Of a stretch of 64,000 nt of DNA, positions 10,401 to 20,621 are shown one piece after another. Under the pieces are notes generated by a model. It was not told the DNA's origin. It was given only the letters and a program-made list of their open reading frames with translations, and ran no database searches. Position 1 is the first letter of the stretch; every line of letters starts with the position of its first letter. The translations under genes and the position numbers were made by a program. Source of the stretch: Arcuatula senhousia. Its lineage: Eukaryota > Mollusca > Bivalvia > Mytilida > Mytilidae. The DNA lies in NCBI GenBank assembly GCA_963971305.1, contig OZ020305.1:12929001-12993000 (forward strand), in the 5' to 3' direction.

Positions 10401-13235
10401 AATCGCTCACCTGGTCTTGATGTTGACCCTGTACTTTTGTAGAGCTAAATGAGCTGAACATTTAAGCAAGCAACAGCTTTTCTCTACCTGCAATAGTTTT
10501 TATTCTATAGGAAAAAAACACCATTTTTCACCTATAAGGGGCCATAACCCCTATAAGGAGTCATCTGACAACTTCGACCCTATGGAGACTTTTGTAGAGC
10601 TAAATGAGCTGATCATTTAAGCAAGCAACAGCTTTTCTCTATCTGCAATAGTTTTCATTCTGTAGCCAAAAACATGAAAAATTGCTTTTTTCAGAGGCCG
10701 TAACCCCTATAAGGGGTCACCTGACAACTTCGACCCTATGGAGAATTTTGTAGAGCTAAATGAGCTGAACATTTAAGCAAGCAACAGCTAATCTCTATCT
10801 GCAATAGTTTTCATTCTGTAGGTCAAAAACATGAAAAAATTGCTATTTTTCAAGGGCCGTAACCCCTATAAGGGGTCATCTGACAACTTCGACCCTATGG
10901 AGAATTTTGTAAAGCTAAATGAGCTGAACATTTAAGCAAGCAACAGCTAATCTCTATCTGCAATAGTTTTCATTCTGTAGGCCAAAAACATGAAAAATCG
11001 CTATTTTTCAGGGGCCGTAACCCCTATAAGGAGTCATCTGACAACTTCGACCCAATGGAAAATTTTGTAGAGCTAAATGAGCTGAACATTTAAGTAAGCA
11101 ACAGCTAATCTTTATCTGCAATAGTTTTCATTCTGTAGGACAAAAACATGAAAAATCGCTATTTTTCAGAGGCCGTAACCCCTATAAGGGGTCATCTGAC
11201 AACTTCGACCCTATGGAGAATATTGTAGAGCTAAATGAGCTGAACATTTAAGTAAGCAACAGCTTATCTCTATCTGCAATAGTTTTCATTCTGTAGGCCA
11301 AAAACATGAAAAATGGCTATTTTTCACCTTTAAGGGGCCGTAACCCCTATAAGGGGTCATCTGACAACTTCGACCCTATAGAGACTTTTGTAAAGTTAAA
11401 TGAGCTGAACATTTAAGCAAGCAAAAGCTAATCTCTATCTGCATTAGTTTTCATTCTGTAGGCCAAAAACATGAAAAAATGCTATTTTTCACCTTCAAGG
11501 GGCCGTAACCCCTATAAGGGGTCATCTGACAACTTTGACCAAATGGAGACTTTTGTAGAGCTTTTGATGCTGAATCAGTAGCGTGGCCTCAGATTTCCTC
11601 TATCTCTTATACTTTTTGATTTATAAGCCAAAAACAGTAGTCTGACCCCCCTAGTCTATTTTTAGTAACGGCGGCCATGTTTTTTAACGGATCAAAAATC
11701 AAAACACAAGTTTGGTGCAGGACACCCTAAGGATCATTCATACCAAGTTTCATTAAAGTCTGTTTGGTAGTTTCAGAGGAGAAGATTTTTGAAAAATTGT
11801 TAACAGACGACGACGACGACAGACGACAGACGACGACGACGACGACGGACGCCAAGTGATGGTAATAGCTCACATGGACCTTCGGTCCAGGTGAGCTAAA
11901 AATCCAGACAAATATAAACTATGAAAATATGGCTGCTTCCAAAGACAGAGATATAAGGTGAATGCCCTTAACAAATACTTCCCGCCAAAGAGATCACATG
12001 AACCAATGGGAAATAAGTAAATGCAACTATGGGTAATAGCAGACTGCAAAATATATCCCAAGGCAAATATACCATGTACATAAGGTAAAATATCAAAATA
12101 ATATCAAATATCAGAAAATGACAAATACTGCAAGTCAAGAACACAAATGATAAAAATATAAAATGCAGCATTACCATATTTTTTTCTCTCAGGACCAGGG
12201 CTAGTTTGATCAAAGCAGGTTGCTAGTAGGAGTAACACATCAAAAAATAAATTGGTGTAGGCTTTCCACCCATGAATAGCTCTTTGCATGATTCTTATAA
12301 AAAGTGGTACTTAACTACAATAGCTGGTGTCAATAAAACAAAGAACTTCCTGATGCTAGTACATATAAATATTTCCAGAAGTAACCAGTCTTACCATGTA
12401 TTTGAATAAAAACATTAATCGAGGGGCTAGTGGAAAAAGGTGATATAATTATATGAAAATGTGAAACACATAGCACCTTTTTCCACTAACCCCTCGATTA
12501 GAAGGTTGAAAAATCCAAAAATATCTTGAAAAGGACTTATATTTTAAATATTTAAAAAGAAAAGCAATTCCAGGAGTTTATTTGACCATGTACAGTTCAA
12601 GAAAGATAACTGGTGTTTTAAACAATTTTGAATTTTAAAATAAGGAAAATTTCTTTAAAAAACTTAAATCATGTCGAATGAATAAGACCAATCCATATCA
12701 GACCAGCATAGCAGCACAGAAAGTAAGGAAGTTAAACATGATTCCAATAATTCTTATTTTTGGATAATTTGACCTGAAAAGGAGATGTGCACACCTTCTG
12801 TATGCTTGTAATCAACGTGAAGAATTTCAGAGGTTTGAAAGATACCCTCCCTTTATAAATCATTGTGTATTTCTGTCTTCCTGTCTGTCCACAGATTTTA
12901 TAAGTGCAACTCCTCCTGAACCCTTCAATAGATTTGGATGAAGTTTATATTAAGGGTACATTGTATGTTAATATGCATAAAGAAATTTAATTGTTCTTGG
13001 AAATTATTAAGGGGAAATAAATTGACTTAGTTTTAACTTAATAAATATCATTTATTTTCTCTTTTTCAGAGGTGGGTTACAGCCAGGTGATATTATTGTC
13101 AGAATTAACGATCGTGATATTGGATCTTCCAACGATGTGCTAGAAGCAGTCAAATCTAATGAAACATTGACCATAGATGTATATAGACAGAACAAAAAAC
13201 TAGTGTTCTCAGTTGTACCAGAGCCAGTAGAATAG
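4496..13235 (+). CDS. HTRA2: HTRA2/Omi mitochondrial serine protease, seven coding exons
   Basis: ATP-independent serine protease of the mitochondrial intermembrane space, involved in protein quality control. Coding exons: 4496-4839, 5487-5685, 6533-6727, 7334-7366, 8205-8319, 8974-9163 and 13070-13235. Phases agree throughout and the total is 1242 nt (413 residues plus stop). Residues 1-40 are basic with few acidic residues, fitting a presequence; about 43-67 form a hydrophobic anchor. The trypsin-like triad is intact: His143 in TNAHVV, Asp173 in DLATVKI, Ser250 in [10 protein letters not shown]-terminal PDZ domain (about 315-405) contains [15 protein letters not shown]. The length is close to the human protein, whose size I recall as 458 residues. 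The catalytic serine lies on a 33-nt exon. No canonical AVPS/AVPI-type IAP-binding motif is seen after the anchor. The start is the first ATG of an open exon, in context AAAGATGG. Introns carry many repeats, including a 1.5-kb pearl-like element. Confidence 0.93.
5785..6045 (-). mobile_element. Penelope-like element tail copy in HTRA2 intron 2
   Basis: Reverse-oriented copy of a dispersed repeat containing CTCAGGTGCTCCGGAAGAGT and TATAGCACACCCGTGG. The same sequence lies directly 3' of the reverse transcriptase at 14266-15100. It is therefore read as a 5'-truncated retroelement copy keeping only the 3' tail. Confidence 0.6.
7534..7752. mobile_element. MITE with TACCGTATAA termini, HTRA2 intron 4
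   Basis: Inverted termini TACCGTATAATTTG and its near-complement CTTATACGGTA enclose about 200 bp of AT-rich sequence rich in CGAAAAAAA and GCGAAA motifs. The outermost TA pairs may be target duplications, as in Tc1/mariner-type MITEs. Related elements lie at 39002-39220 and, more distantly, 21419-21630. Confidence 0.5.
8157..8195 (+). repeat. Relic duplicate of the start of HTRA2 exon 5
   Basis: The 18-mer ATATCTGGGATAGCTTTT at 8178-8195 is identical to coding sequence at 8241-8258. The alignment continues upstream as GATGGTAATGTTATT against AATGGTGAAGTTATT, with about 12 bp missing. It lies just before the exon's own acceptor, so intron 4 ends with a decayed partial copy of exon 5. Confidence 0.7.
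10378..11901. mobile_element. Pearl-like composite element with about 158-bp tandem core (HTRA2 intron 6)
   Basis: It starts AAGAGGCTCCCAGGAGCC then CTCACCTGG, and ends CCTTCGGTCCAGGTGAGC, giving short inverted ends. The core is about seven units of roughly 158 bp, each with GAGCTAAATGAGCTGAACA, CATTCTGTAGGCCAAAAAC and CCCCTATAAGGGGTCATCTG. A (GAC)n tract lies near the right end. Tandem core plus microsatellite is the layout of bivalve pearl-type non-autonomous elements, which are often regarded as Helitron-related. No protein is encoded. Confidence 0.7.
11902..12415. other. Intronic sequence without recognisable feature
   Basis: Part of HTRA2 intron 6. Short minus-strand open frames have no recognisable homology and no codon signal. 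Confidence 0.4.
12416..12500. repeat. 85-bp palindromic hairpin element
   Basis: TAATCGAGGGGCTAGTGG and following AAAAAGGTG are mirrored by CACCTTTTT and CCACTAACCCCTCGATTA, giving arms of about 27 bp around a loop of about 30 bp. It resembles a minimal foldback or MITE insertion. Confidence 0.6.
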
Positions 13236-13282
13236 ATAATAAATTTTATCTTAAATTAGAAATCTTATTTTACATGGCTTTC

Positions 13283-13315
13283 CAACTAGTGTTTTCAGTT
13301 GAACCAGAACCAATA
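13283..13315 (+). repeat. Duplicate of the end of HTRA2 coding sequence in the 3' UTR
   Basis: ACTAGTGTTTTCAGTTGAAC and the following CAGAACCAATAG copy the last codons of HTRA2 (13199-13232) with about four changes in 32 nt. The copy lies roughly 50 nt after the stop codon. It is not needed for the protein and looks like a local tandem duplication. Confidence 0.65.
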
Positions 13316-13799
13316 GGTGCTAAAGACAAAAATTAAAAATTTTGGATCATATTATTTACTTTACTAATTTACTAGTCTCCCAAAAAAATTTACAAACCAA
13401 GCAATTGTTTCAAAATAATTTGTTTACAGCATGGAGCTTTGTTTAAAAGTTGAAAAAAGAAAATCTAAGATTGGTCAATTAAAAAGTTTACTTTTTGTCT
13501 TGCCTGCGAAGCAGAGCAGGACATAGGTGTTACTTTACCGGCGGCGGCAGCGGTGACGGCGAAGTTAACATTTTGGAAAAGTTTTATGAGCACCTCCATA
13601 TCTCAACAACTATAAGTCCTAGGTTGATGAAACTTTATATGCATATATGCCCCGGTAGTAGCTTAGCACAGTTGCATCCCCATCTTTTGACCTTGACCTT
13701 GATTTTCTGGTTGAGTGACTTTGACAATTTTCAATACATATAACTTGGTATGCAAATGCCTCAGTAGTAGCTTAGTACAGCTGCATCCCAATCTTTTGA

Positions 13800-15113
13800 A
13801 AGAAGTAAAGGTGTACCAAAGGGGTAATCAGTATCATAAAACCGTAAAGACAAAGACAAAACCAGCAGACAAAAAATCATCACAATAAAACAAACCACAT
13901 AATAACATAAAACACACACACATAACAACAAAACCGAATTCAGCAACGCAAACTCAAGTCGAAACGAGAGTGAACTCAGGTGCTCCGGAAGAGTAAGCAG
14001 TTCCTGCATGCTATAGCACACCCGTCACGTTGCCAAAGATCGATTTAGTGTTGGTCAAATCCGGAAAGGATGACATTACAAAACTCTATGTCAAACCAAC
14101 ATCTGTGCTCATCTGAGAAATAGAATTCCCGTATTTGTATACAAGCACATGATGTCGTCCGTAAAATTTCTTGAGTGATGACAACAACCTGGGAGCAACG
14201 TACCCCTGTGTTAACAATTTGCTTGTCAGCCGTGTAGCTCTATTAAGGAAGTCGTTGTACTCCCATCATGCTTTGGAATAACGAATCAATTGTGATATGT
14301 AAACTCCATATGTTGGAGAGGACGGAATGTTGCTACACAGAAAGGGAAAGTTAACTTTTAGAAAGTTGACATCATCACGTTTGTCATAGAGCCTTGAACA
14401 AAGCCTTCCTTGTGTGTCAATTTCGAGAAATAGATCCAAATATGAAGGGGACCTCCTAGAATCTGTAGTGTCCTTTATCTCAAGTTCCTTCGGATATATG
14501 AGATGTAAATAGTCACCAAATCGAGAATTGTTTAGTGAAAGGACATGGTCAATATAACGAAATGTGAGATTGAAGGATAAAGCAAGTTTGCGGTCCTTTT
14601 TGTCTAGAAGTGATTGTAAGAAGTCTGCTTCATATGAATGAAGAAACAAATCGGCAAGCAATGGTGCACAATTTGTGCCCATTGGGATACCTATTGTTTG
14701 CTGAAAAACACGTCCACCAAACTGTACAAATATGTTGTCGATTAGAAAGTTGAGCATTTCTATTATTTGATCGTCTGTAAATTTGTTTTTCTTGCTAGAC
14801 TCTTGGATGACAAAGTAAGTCTTTTTATAACCGACTACCAAATACTTGTACCTGCGTTTTCCCTTCTTTTTGATAAAGCTACGTTTAATCAGCTGTGCCA
14901 AATAAGATTTTAATTGTGAATGTGGAATTGAAGTATATATTGTAGAGAAATCAAACGTTTTAATGCTATTACATGATGAAAATGACTTAGAATTGAGATT
15001 TTTCATCAGTTCTTTAGAATTTTTGAGAATCCACATTTGATTGACGCCATTTTTAGAGTAACAATAATCGAAATATTTTTGAAGGCTTGATTTTATTGCC
15101 ATCAATATTGATG
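13800..15113 (-). mobile_element. Penelope-like retroelement, 5'-truncated
   Basis: A reverse-oriented insertion consisting of a reverse transcriptase fragment followed, on its own strand, by a tail of about 460 bp. The tail (TATAGCATGCAGGAACTGCT, CTTCCGGAGCACCTGAGTTC) recurs at 5785, 24768, 25775, 28965 and 56180. That recurrence fits repeated 5'-truncated insertion of one family. The assignment to Penelope-like elements rests on the protein motifs. Confidence 0.6.
14266..15100 (-). pseudogene. Reverse transcriptase fragment (Penelope-like), catalytic motif altered
   Basis: The frame contains FDFSTIYTSIPHSQLKS, then IGIPMGTNCAPLLADLF, then FRYIDHVLSLNN and LEIKDTTDSRRSPSYLD. These are the fingers and palm blocks of a reverse transcriptase family common in bivalves and other invertebrates, close to Penelope-like elements. 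The active-site box reads YIDH where an active enzyme has YIDD, so one catalytic aspartate is lost. The part upstream of about 15100 is host repeat, so the N-terminus is missing, and no complete endonuclease domain follows. I call it an inactive copy. Moderate confidence on the superfamily, high on it being a reverse transcriptase. Confidence 0.75.
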
Positions 15114-15640
15114 TTAACCTTGATTTTCTGTTTGAGTGACTTTGACAATTTTCAATACATATAATAGCAATGAAAAAGTTTTGTGAGCACCTCAATATCT
15201 CAAGAACTATAGGTCCTAGGTTGATGAAACTTGATATGCATAGGCCCCAGTGGTAGCTTATCACAGTTGCATCCCCTATCTTTTGACCTTGATTTTCCGG
15301 TTGAGTGACTTTGACAATTTTCAATACATGTAATAGCAATGTGTTAAGGTTTTGCAAACACCTTCATATCTAAAGTATGATTGGTCCTAGGTTGATGAAA
15401 CTTGGTATCCATATGCCCTAGTAATAGCTTAGCACAGTTGCATCCCCATCTTTTGACCTCGACCTTGATTTTCTGGTTGAGTGACTTTGATTATTTTTTT
15501 ATTGCACAAATGAGCAATGTTTAAATTCTATAACCATCTTTTGATCTCAGAAACTGAAAATCCATGTAAATTCAAAAATATAGTGGAAGTAAGAAAGAAT
15601 AATTGTTTCTGATGGTGCCGGCAGGCGAGACATACTTTAG

Positions 15641-16223
15641 TGTTAACTCTTGTTGAAAAAAATTGACCAGTATTTGAGAAAATAAAGCAGTTGTCCCTGT
15701 TTTATGATAAAACATTTGGATAAGCATCAAAATACAAATACCAAAACGGATATACAAGTAATACTGTGAGGCAAGCTCACAAAAGGATACCCCCTGCTTC
15801 ATGCTGGACTATGTACTGCCAAAAAAACCTCAAGTCCAATTATCTCCCCTCAATGATATCCTAGATTCTTCATGCCCATCTACATGTGATGTACTTTCTT
15901 CATGTAAAGTTTCCTTAAAATCCGTCAAGGGAGTAAGGAGGAGTTTTCACAGTTTCTTGATCAGTTGCACATCCCACAAACAAAGTTTAGCGGGTATATA
16001 GGAATAACCCTGTCTGTCTGTCCATATACCTCGTAAGTGCTACTATACTGCTCAATGGATTTAGATGAAACGTTACATGTGTACAAAGCAACTTGAAATT
16101 TCATTTGTGACATCAATATGACGCCCTTTATTGCAAGTACAATGTACTAATTTTAGGAATGTTTCATATCTATTTCTTGTTTGCAGACTTTTGCAGTCCA
16201 TAAATGCCAGAAAACTGCCATTT
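15641..16223. other. Intergenic, no recognisable gene
   Basis: Includes a short phrase (GTCTGTCTGTCCATATACCTCG, given here only as a landmark near 16010) typical of the composite repeats in this genome. Nothing coding is recognised. Confidence 0.4.
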
Positions 16224-16346
16224 ATTACTCTATTTTATTCACAAGGTTGGGCGGAGCTTAAATTTCTCAGTCTTTTTCGTAAGATTTAATCGAAGAATCC
16301 CGAAATAATTGACCCGTGACCAACCTGGTCAATAAAATAGAGTAAT
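16224..16346. mobile_element. Short MITE with TTACTCTATTTTATT termini
   Basis: ATTACTCTATTTTATT at the left is exactly complemented by AATAAAATAGAGTAAT at the right. The interior is about 90 bp and non-coding. Confidence 0.6.
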
Positions 16347-16943
16347 AATATACATGTACATGTGAAAGGTAGTTATATTATTGCTGGACTTATTGAACAA
16401 GAAGTGGGTGAGCAACAGATCTGAAATAAAATCCCATGATATGGGGACCCCATGTTCATACTGCATACCAAATATCAAGAAACTGTGATAAGTATTAACT
16501 AGTTGATGACAAAATTGTAACATATTTTTTTACTGCATCCCTGCCCACCATTCATTGATTTTTTTTCCACGTGTGAAATCTGGCTTGGCAAAAATTGTGA
16601 CCTTAACCTTTGTTTTTCTTGCCCAAATTTTTTTCTTTATCCAACAAGCTAAAATCAGTGCAAGTTTCATCAAATTCTATGAAGTGTACTGTACAATGCT
16701 TGGATCAATCCTTGTAAAAAGACCACCAGTATATGACACTGCATTCAAGAAAAAAAGAGTAATTTTCATGGTTTTTGTGGGTGGTCTTGACCCATGAAAA
16801 TCAATACCCCACAAAAAGCAAATTTAACATTGATCTGTATGTTGCAGACTTCAGAACCACTAATTCAAGAATCAACGAACTAATCATCTTTCATCAAACC
16901 AAGAAAATTGATACCCACCAAAACAAATGACTCTACAGTAGAT
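16347..16943. other. Intergenic, contains a diverged dispersed repeat
   Basis: The stretch at about 16765-16900 (ACATTGATCTGTATGTTGCA, GACTTCAGAACC) resembles 29912-30030 inside a FRA10AC1 intron, so it is a diverged dispersed repeat. No gene is seen. Confidence 0.4.
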
Positions 16944-17550
16944 AAAAAAAGAGGCTCCCAGGAGCCTGAATCACTCACCTGGTCTTGAGTCAACTCTATA
17001 CATGTAAAGACATGTAGCGCTAAATAAGCTGAACATTTAAGTAAGTAACAGCTTCATCTGTAACTGTAGGCCCAAATGATGAAAAAACGTTATTTTAGGG
17101 GCCATAACCCCTATAAGGGATCATCTGACAACTTTGACCCTATGAAAACTTGGTAGAGCTAAATGAACTAAACATTTAAGCAAACAACAGCTTTTCTCTA
17201 TCTGCCATAGTTTTCATTCACTTAGCCAAAAACATGAAAAAATGTCATTTGAGGGGCCATAACCCCTATGAGGGGTCATCTGATAACTTTATCCCTATGG
17301 AGGCTTTTGTAGAGCTAAATGAGCTGAACATTTAAGCAAGCAACAGTTTCTCTCTATCTGCTTTAGCTTTCATTCACTAAGCCAAAAACATTAAAAAACG
17401 TCATTTTAGGGGCTGTTACCTCTATAAGGGGTCATCTGACAACTTCAATCCTATGGAGACTTTTGTAGAGCTTTGTGAGCTGAACATTTAAGCAAGCAAT
17501 AGCTTCTCTCTATCTGCTATAGTTTTCATTCCATAGGCCAAAAATTAGAA

Positions 17551-20104
17551 AACAAGAGGCTCCCAGGAGCCTTAATCACTCACCTGGTTGATGTAAACCC
17601 TATAAAGAACTTTGTAGAGCTAAATAAGCTGAACATTTAAGCAAACAACAGTTTTTCTCTTTCAGCAATAGTTTTCATTCTGTAGGCCAAAAATGTGCAA
17701 AATGTTATTTAAAGGGCCATCTGAACACTTTGACTCTATAGAGACTTTTGTTAAGAGCTTAATGAACTGACATTTAAGCAAACAACAACTTTTCTTTCAT
17801 TATATAAGCCAAAAACATGAAAACATGTTAATTAAGAGGCTGTAATCCCTATAAGGGGTCATCTGACAACTTCAACCCTATGAATGCTTTTGTAGAGCTA
17901 AATGAGCTGAAGATTTAAGCAAGCAACAGCTTTTCCCTCTCTGATAGAGTTTTCATTCTATAGGCCAAAAACACTATTTTTCGCCTTTAAGGGACTGTAT
18001 CCCCTATAAGGGGATCATCTGACAACTTTGACCCTATGAACACTTTTGTAGAGCTAAATGAGCTGAACATTTAGTCAAGCAACAGCTTTTCCCTATCTGC
18101 AAAAGTTTTCATTCTATAGGCCAAAAACACTATTTTTTCGCCTTTAAGGGGCTGTAACCCCTATAAGGGGTCATCTGACAACTTTGACCCTATGGAGACT
18201 TTTGTAGAGCTAAATAAGCTGAACATTTAAGCAAGCATCAGCTTTTCCCTATCTGCAAAAGTTTTCATTATATAGGCCAAAAACACTATTTTTCGCCTTT
18301 AAGGGGCTGTAACCCCTATAAGGGGTCATCTGACAACTTTGACCCTATGAACACTTTAGTAGAGCTAAATAAGCTGAACATTTAGTCAAGCAACAGCTTT
18401 TCTCTATCTGCAATAGTTTTCATTCTATAGGCCAAAAACACTATTTTTCGCCTTTAAGGGGCTGTAACCCCTATAAGGGGTCATCTGACAACTTTGACCC
18501 TATGGAGACTTTTGTAGAGCTAAATAAGCTGAACAAGCTTTTCTCTATCTGCAATAGTTTTCATTTTATAGGCCAACAAGGAAATGTGTCAAGATGACAC
18601 TGATGCCCCGCTGGCAAATAAAATAAAACTGTTATTTTTACCAAATTTGCTAAGTCCAAGGGCCCTAATTTGGGTCAAAATCAGTGGACCGGAACGAAAC
18701 TCGAACTTGACCTGTAACTCATCATGGTAGACTCACATACCAAAAATCTTTTGAATATATGCAAGGATGTGGAAAAAAAGTGCGGAAAACTTTTTTTTTA
18801 CAAAATTTGCTAAGTTCAAGGGCCGTAATTTAGGTCAAAATCAGTGGACCGGAACGAAACTCGAACTTGACCTGTAACTCATCATGGTAGACTCACATAC
18901 CAAAAATCTTTTGAATATATGCAAGGATGTGGAAAAAAAGTGCGGAAAACTTATTTTTACAAAATTTGCTTAGTTCAAGGGCCGTAATTGAGGTGTAAAA
19001 TCTGTGGACCGGAACGAAACTCGAACTTGACCTGTAACTCATCATGGTAGACTTACATACCAAAAATCTTTTGAATATATGCAAGGATGTGGAAAAAAAG
19101 TGCAGAAAACTAAAGTGTGACGGATGGACGGACAGACCGACGGAAGGACAGACGGACGGACGGACGGACGGACGAACGGACCGAAAAACTATATGCCCCC
19201 CAACAAAGTTGGCGGGGCATAAAAACACTATTTTTCGCCTTTAAGGGGCTGTAACCCCTATAAGGGGACAACTGACAACTTTGACCCTATGAACACTTTC
19301 GTAGAGCTAAATAAGCTGAACATTTAGTCAAGCAACAGCTTTTCTCTATCTGCAATAGTTTTCATTCTATAGGCCAAAAACACTTTTTTTCGCCTTTAAG
19401 GGGCTGTAACCCCTATAAGGGGTCATCTGACAACTTTGACCCTATGAACACTTTCGTAGAGCTGAATAAGCAGAACATTTAGTCAAGCAACAGCTTTTCT
19501 CTATCTGCAATAGTTTTCATTCTATAGGCCAAAAACACTATTTTTCGCCTTTAAGGGGCTGTAACCCCTATAAGGGGTCAACTGACAACTTCGACTAAAT
19601 GGAGACTTTTGTAGAGCTTAATGAGCTGAACATTTAAGCAAGCAACAGCTTTTCCCTATCTGCAATAGTTTTCATTCTATAAGCCAAAAACATGAAAAAA
19701 CTTAATTTTTTACCATTAAGGGGCTGTAACCCCTATAAGGGATCATCTGACAACTTGGACCAAATGGAGACTTTTGTAGAGCTTTTGATGCTGAAGCAGT
19801 AGGGTGGCATTGGATTTCATCTATCTCTTATACTTTTTGATTTACAAGCCAAAACAGTAGTCTGACCCCCCTGGTCTATTTTTAGCCACGGCGGCCATGT
19901 TTTTTGACGGATCAAAAATCGAAACAAAAATTTTGTACAGGACATGCTAAGGATCAATCATACCAAGTTTCATTAAATTCTGTTCAGTAGTTTCAGAGGA
20001 GAAGATTTTTGAAAAATTGTTAACAGAGGACAGACGACAGACGACGACGGACGCCAAGTGATTGCAATAGCTCACATGGACCTTCGGTCCTGGTGAGCTA
20101 AAAA
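17551..20104. mobile_element. Inner pearl-like element inserted in the outer copy
   Basis: It has its own left end (AACAAGAGGCTCCCAGGAGC) and right end (CCTTCGGTCCTGGTGAGC). About ten core units of roughly 150-160 bp are present. A poorly interrupted (GAC)n tract precedes the right end, as in the other copies. Confidence 0.65.
18577..19222. mobile_element. GATGCCCCGCTGGC / GGCGGGGCAT element inserted in the inner copy
   Basis: The host phrase GGCCAA-AAACACTA is split exactly here. The insert carries short inverted ends, CCCCGCTGGC near the left and GTTGGCGGGGCAT at the right. It has about three tandem units of 160 bp (GACCGGAACGAAACTCGAAC, CTCATCATGGTAGACTCACA) and a (GACG)n tract at 19125-19175. 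Confidence 0.65.
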
Positions 20105-20424
20105 CGCTATTTTAGGGGCTGTAACCCCTAAAAGGGGTCATCTGACAACTTCGACCCTATGGAGACTCGTAGAGCTAAATGAGCTGAACATTTAAGCAAT
20201 CAACAACTTTTCTCTATCTGTAATAGTTTTCATTCTATAGGCCAAAAACATGAAAAAATGCTATTTTTCGCCTTTAAGAGGCTGTAACTCCTATAAGGGG
20301 TCATCTGACAACTTCGACTCAATAGAGACTTTTGTAGAGCTTTTGATACTGAAGGAGTATCGTGGCATCAGATTTCATCTATCTCTTTTACTTTTTGATT
20401 TACAAGCCAAAAACAGTAGTCTGA

Positions 20425-20446
20425 CCCCCCCCCCCCCCCCCCCCCT
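20425..20446. repeat. Poly-C tract
   Basis: An uninterrupted run of about 22 C residues in the degenerate tail of the outer pearl-like element. Its length is likely to be uncertain in assembly. Confidence 0.8.
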
Positions 20447-20621
20447 GGTCTTTTTTTAGTAACAGCAGCCATGTTGTTTGGACAGCGGATTTTCAAAGAA
20501 AAGTTAACGACAGACGACAACTATGGACAACGACGGTCCAGGTGAGCTAAAAAATGAAGTATTGAGGGATTAAGTGAGGATGTCAAATTGAAAATTAAAA
20601 TTTAAATGTTTTAATATTTAA

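Larger units (their letters stand above)
13495..15640. mobile_element. Composite repeat with tandem core, interrupted by a Penelope-like element
   Basis: The ends are inverted: TGTCTTGCCTGC at the left and the complement GCAGGCGAGACATA at the right. Between them are units of about 130 bp with CCTAGGTTGATGAAACTT, CACAGTTGCATCCCCATCTT and GGTTGAGTGACTTTGACAAT. A retroelement occupies 13800-15113 inside it: the host phrase ATCTTTTGA is cut and resumes as CCTTGATTTTC. Confidence 0.6.
16944..20554. mobile_element. Outer pearl-like composite element, hosting two nested insertions
   Basis: Same family as 10378-11901. It starts AGAGGCTCCCAGGAGCC at about 16950 and ends GGTCCAGGTGAGC at about 20545, close to the EXOSC1 stop. 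The core units are interrupted at about 17550 by a second complete copy that closes at about 20104. The outer copy then resumes with CGCTATTTTAGGGGCTGTAA. Confidence 0.65.

Noticed and set aside
13238..13243. AATAAA as the HTRA2 polyadenylation signal.
   Set aside because: It lies 3 nt after the stop codon, implausibly close.
18893..19244. Frames rich in RPSVRPSVCPSV and GQTDGRTDGR.
   Set aside because: They translate the (GACG)n tract of a composite repeat.
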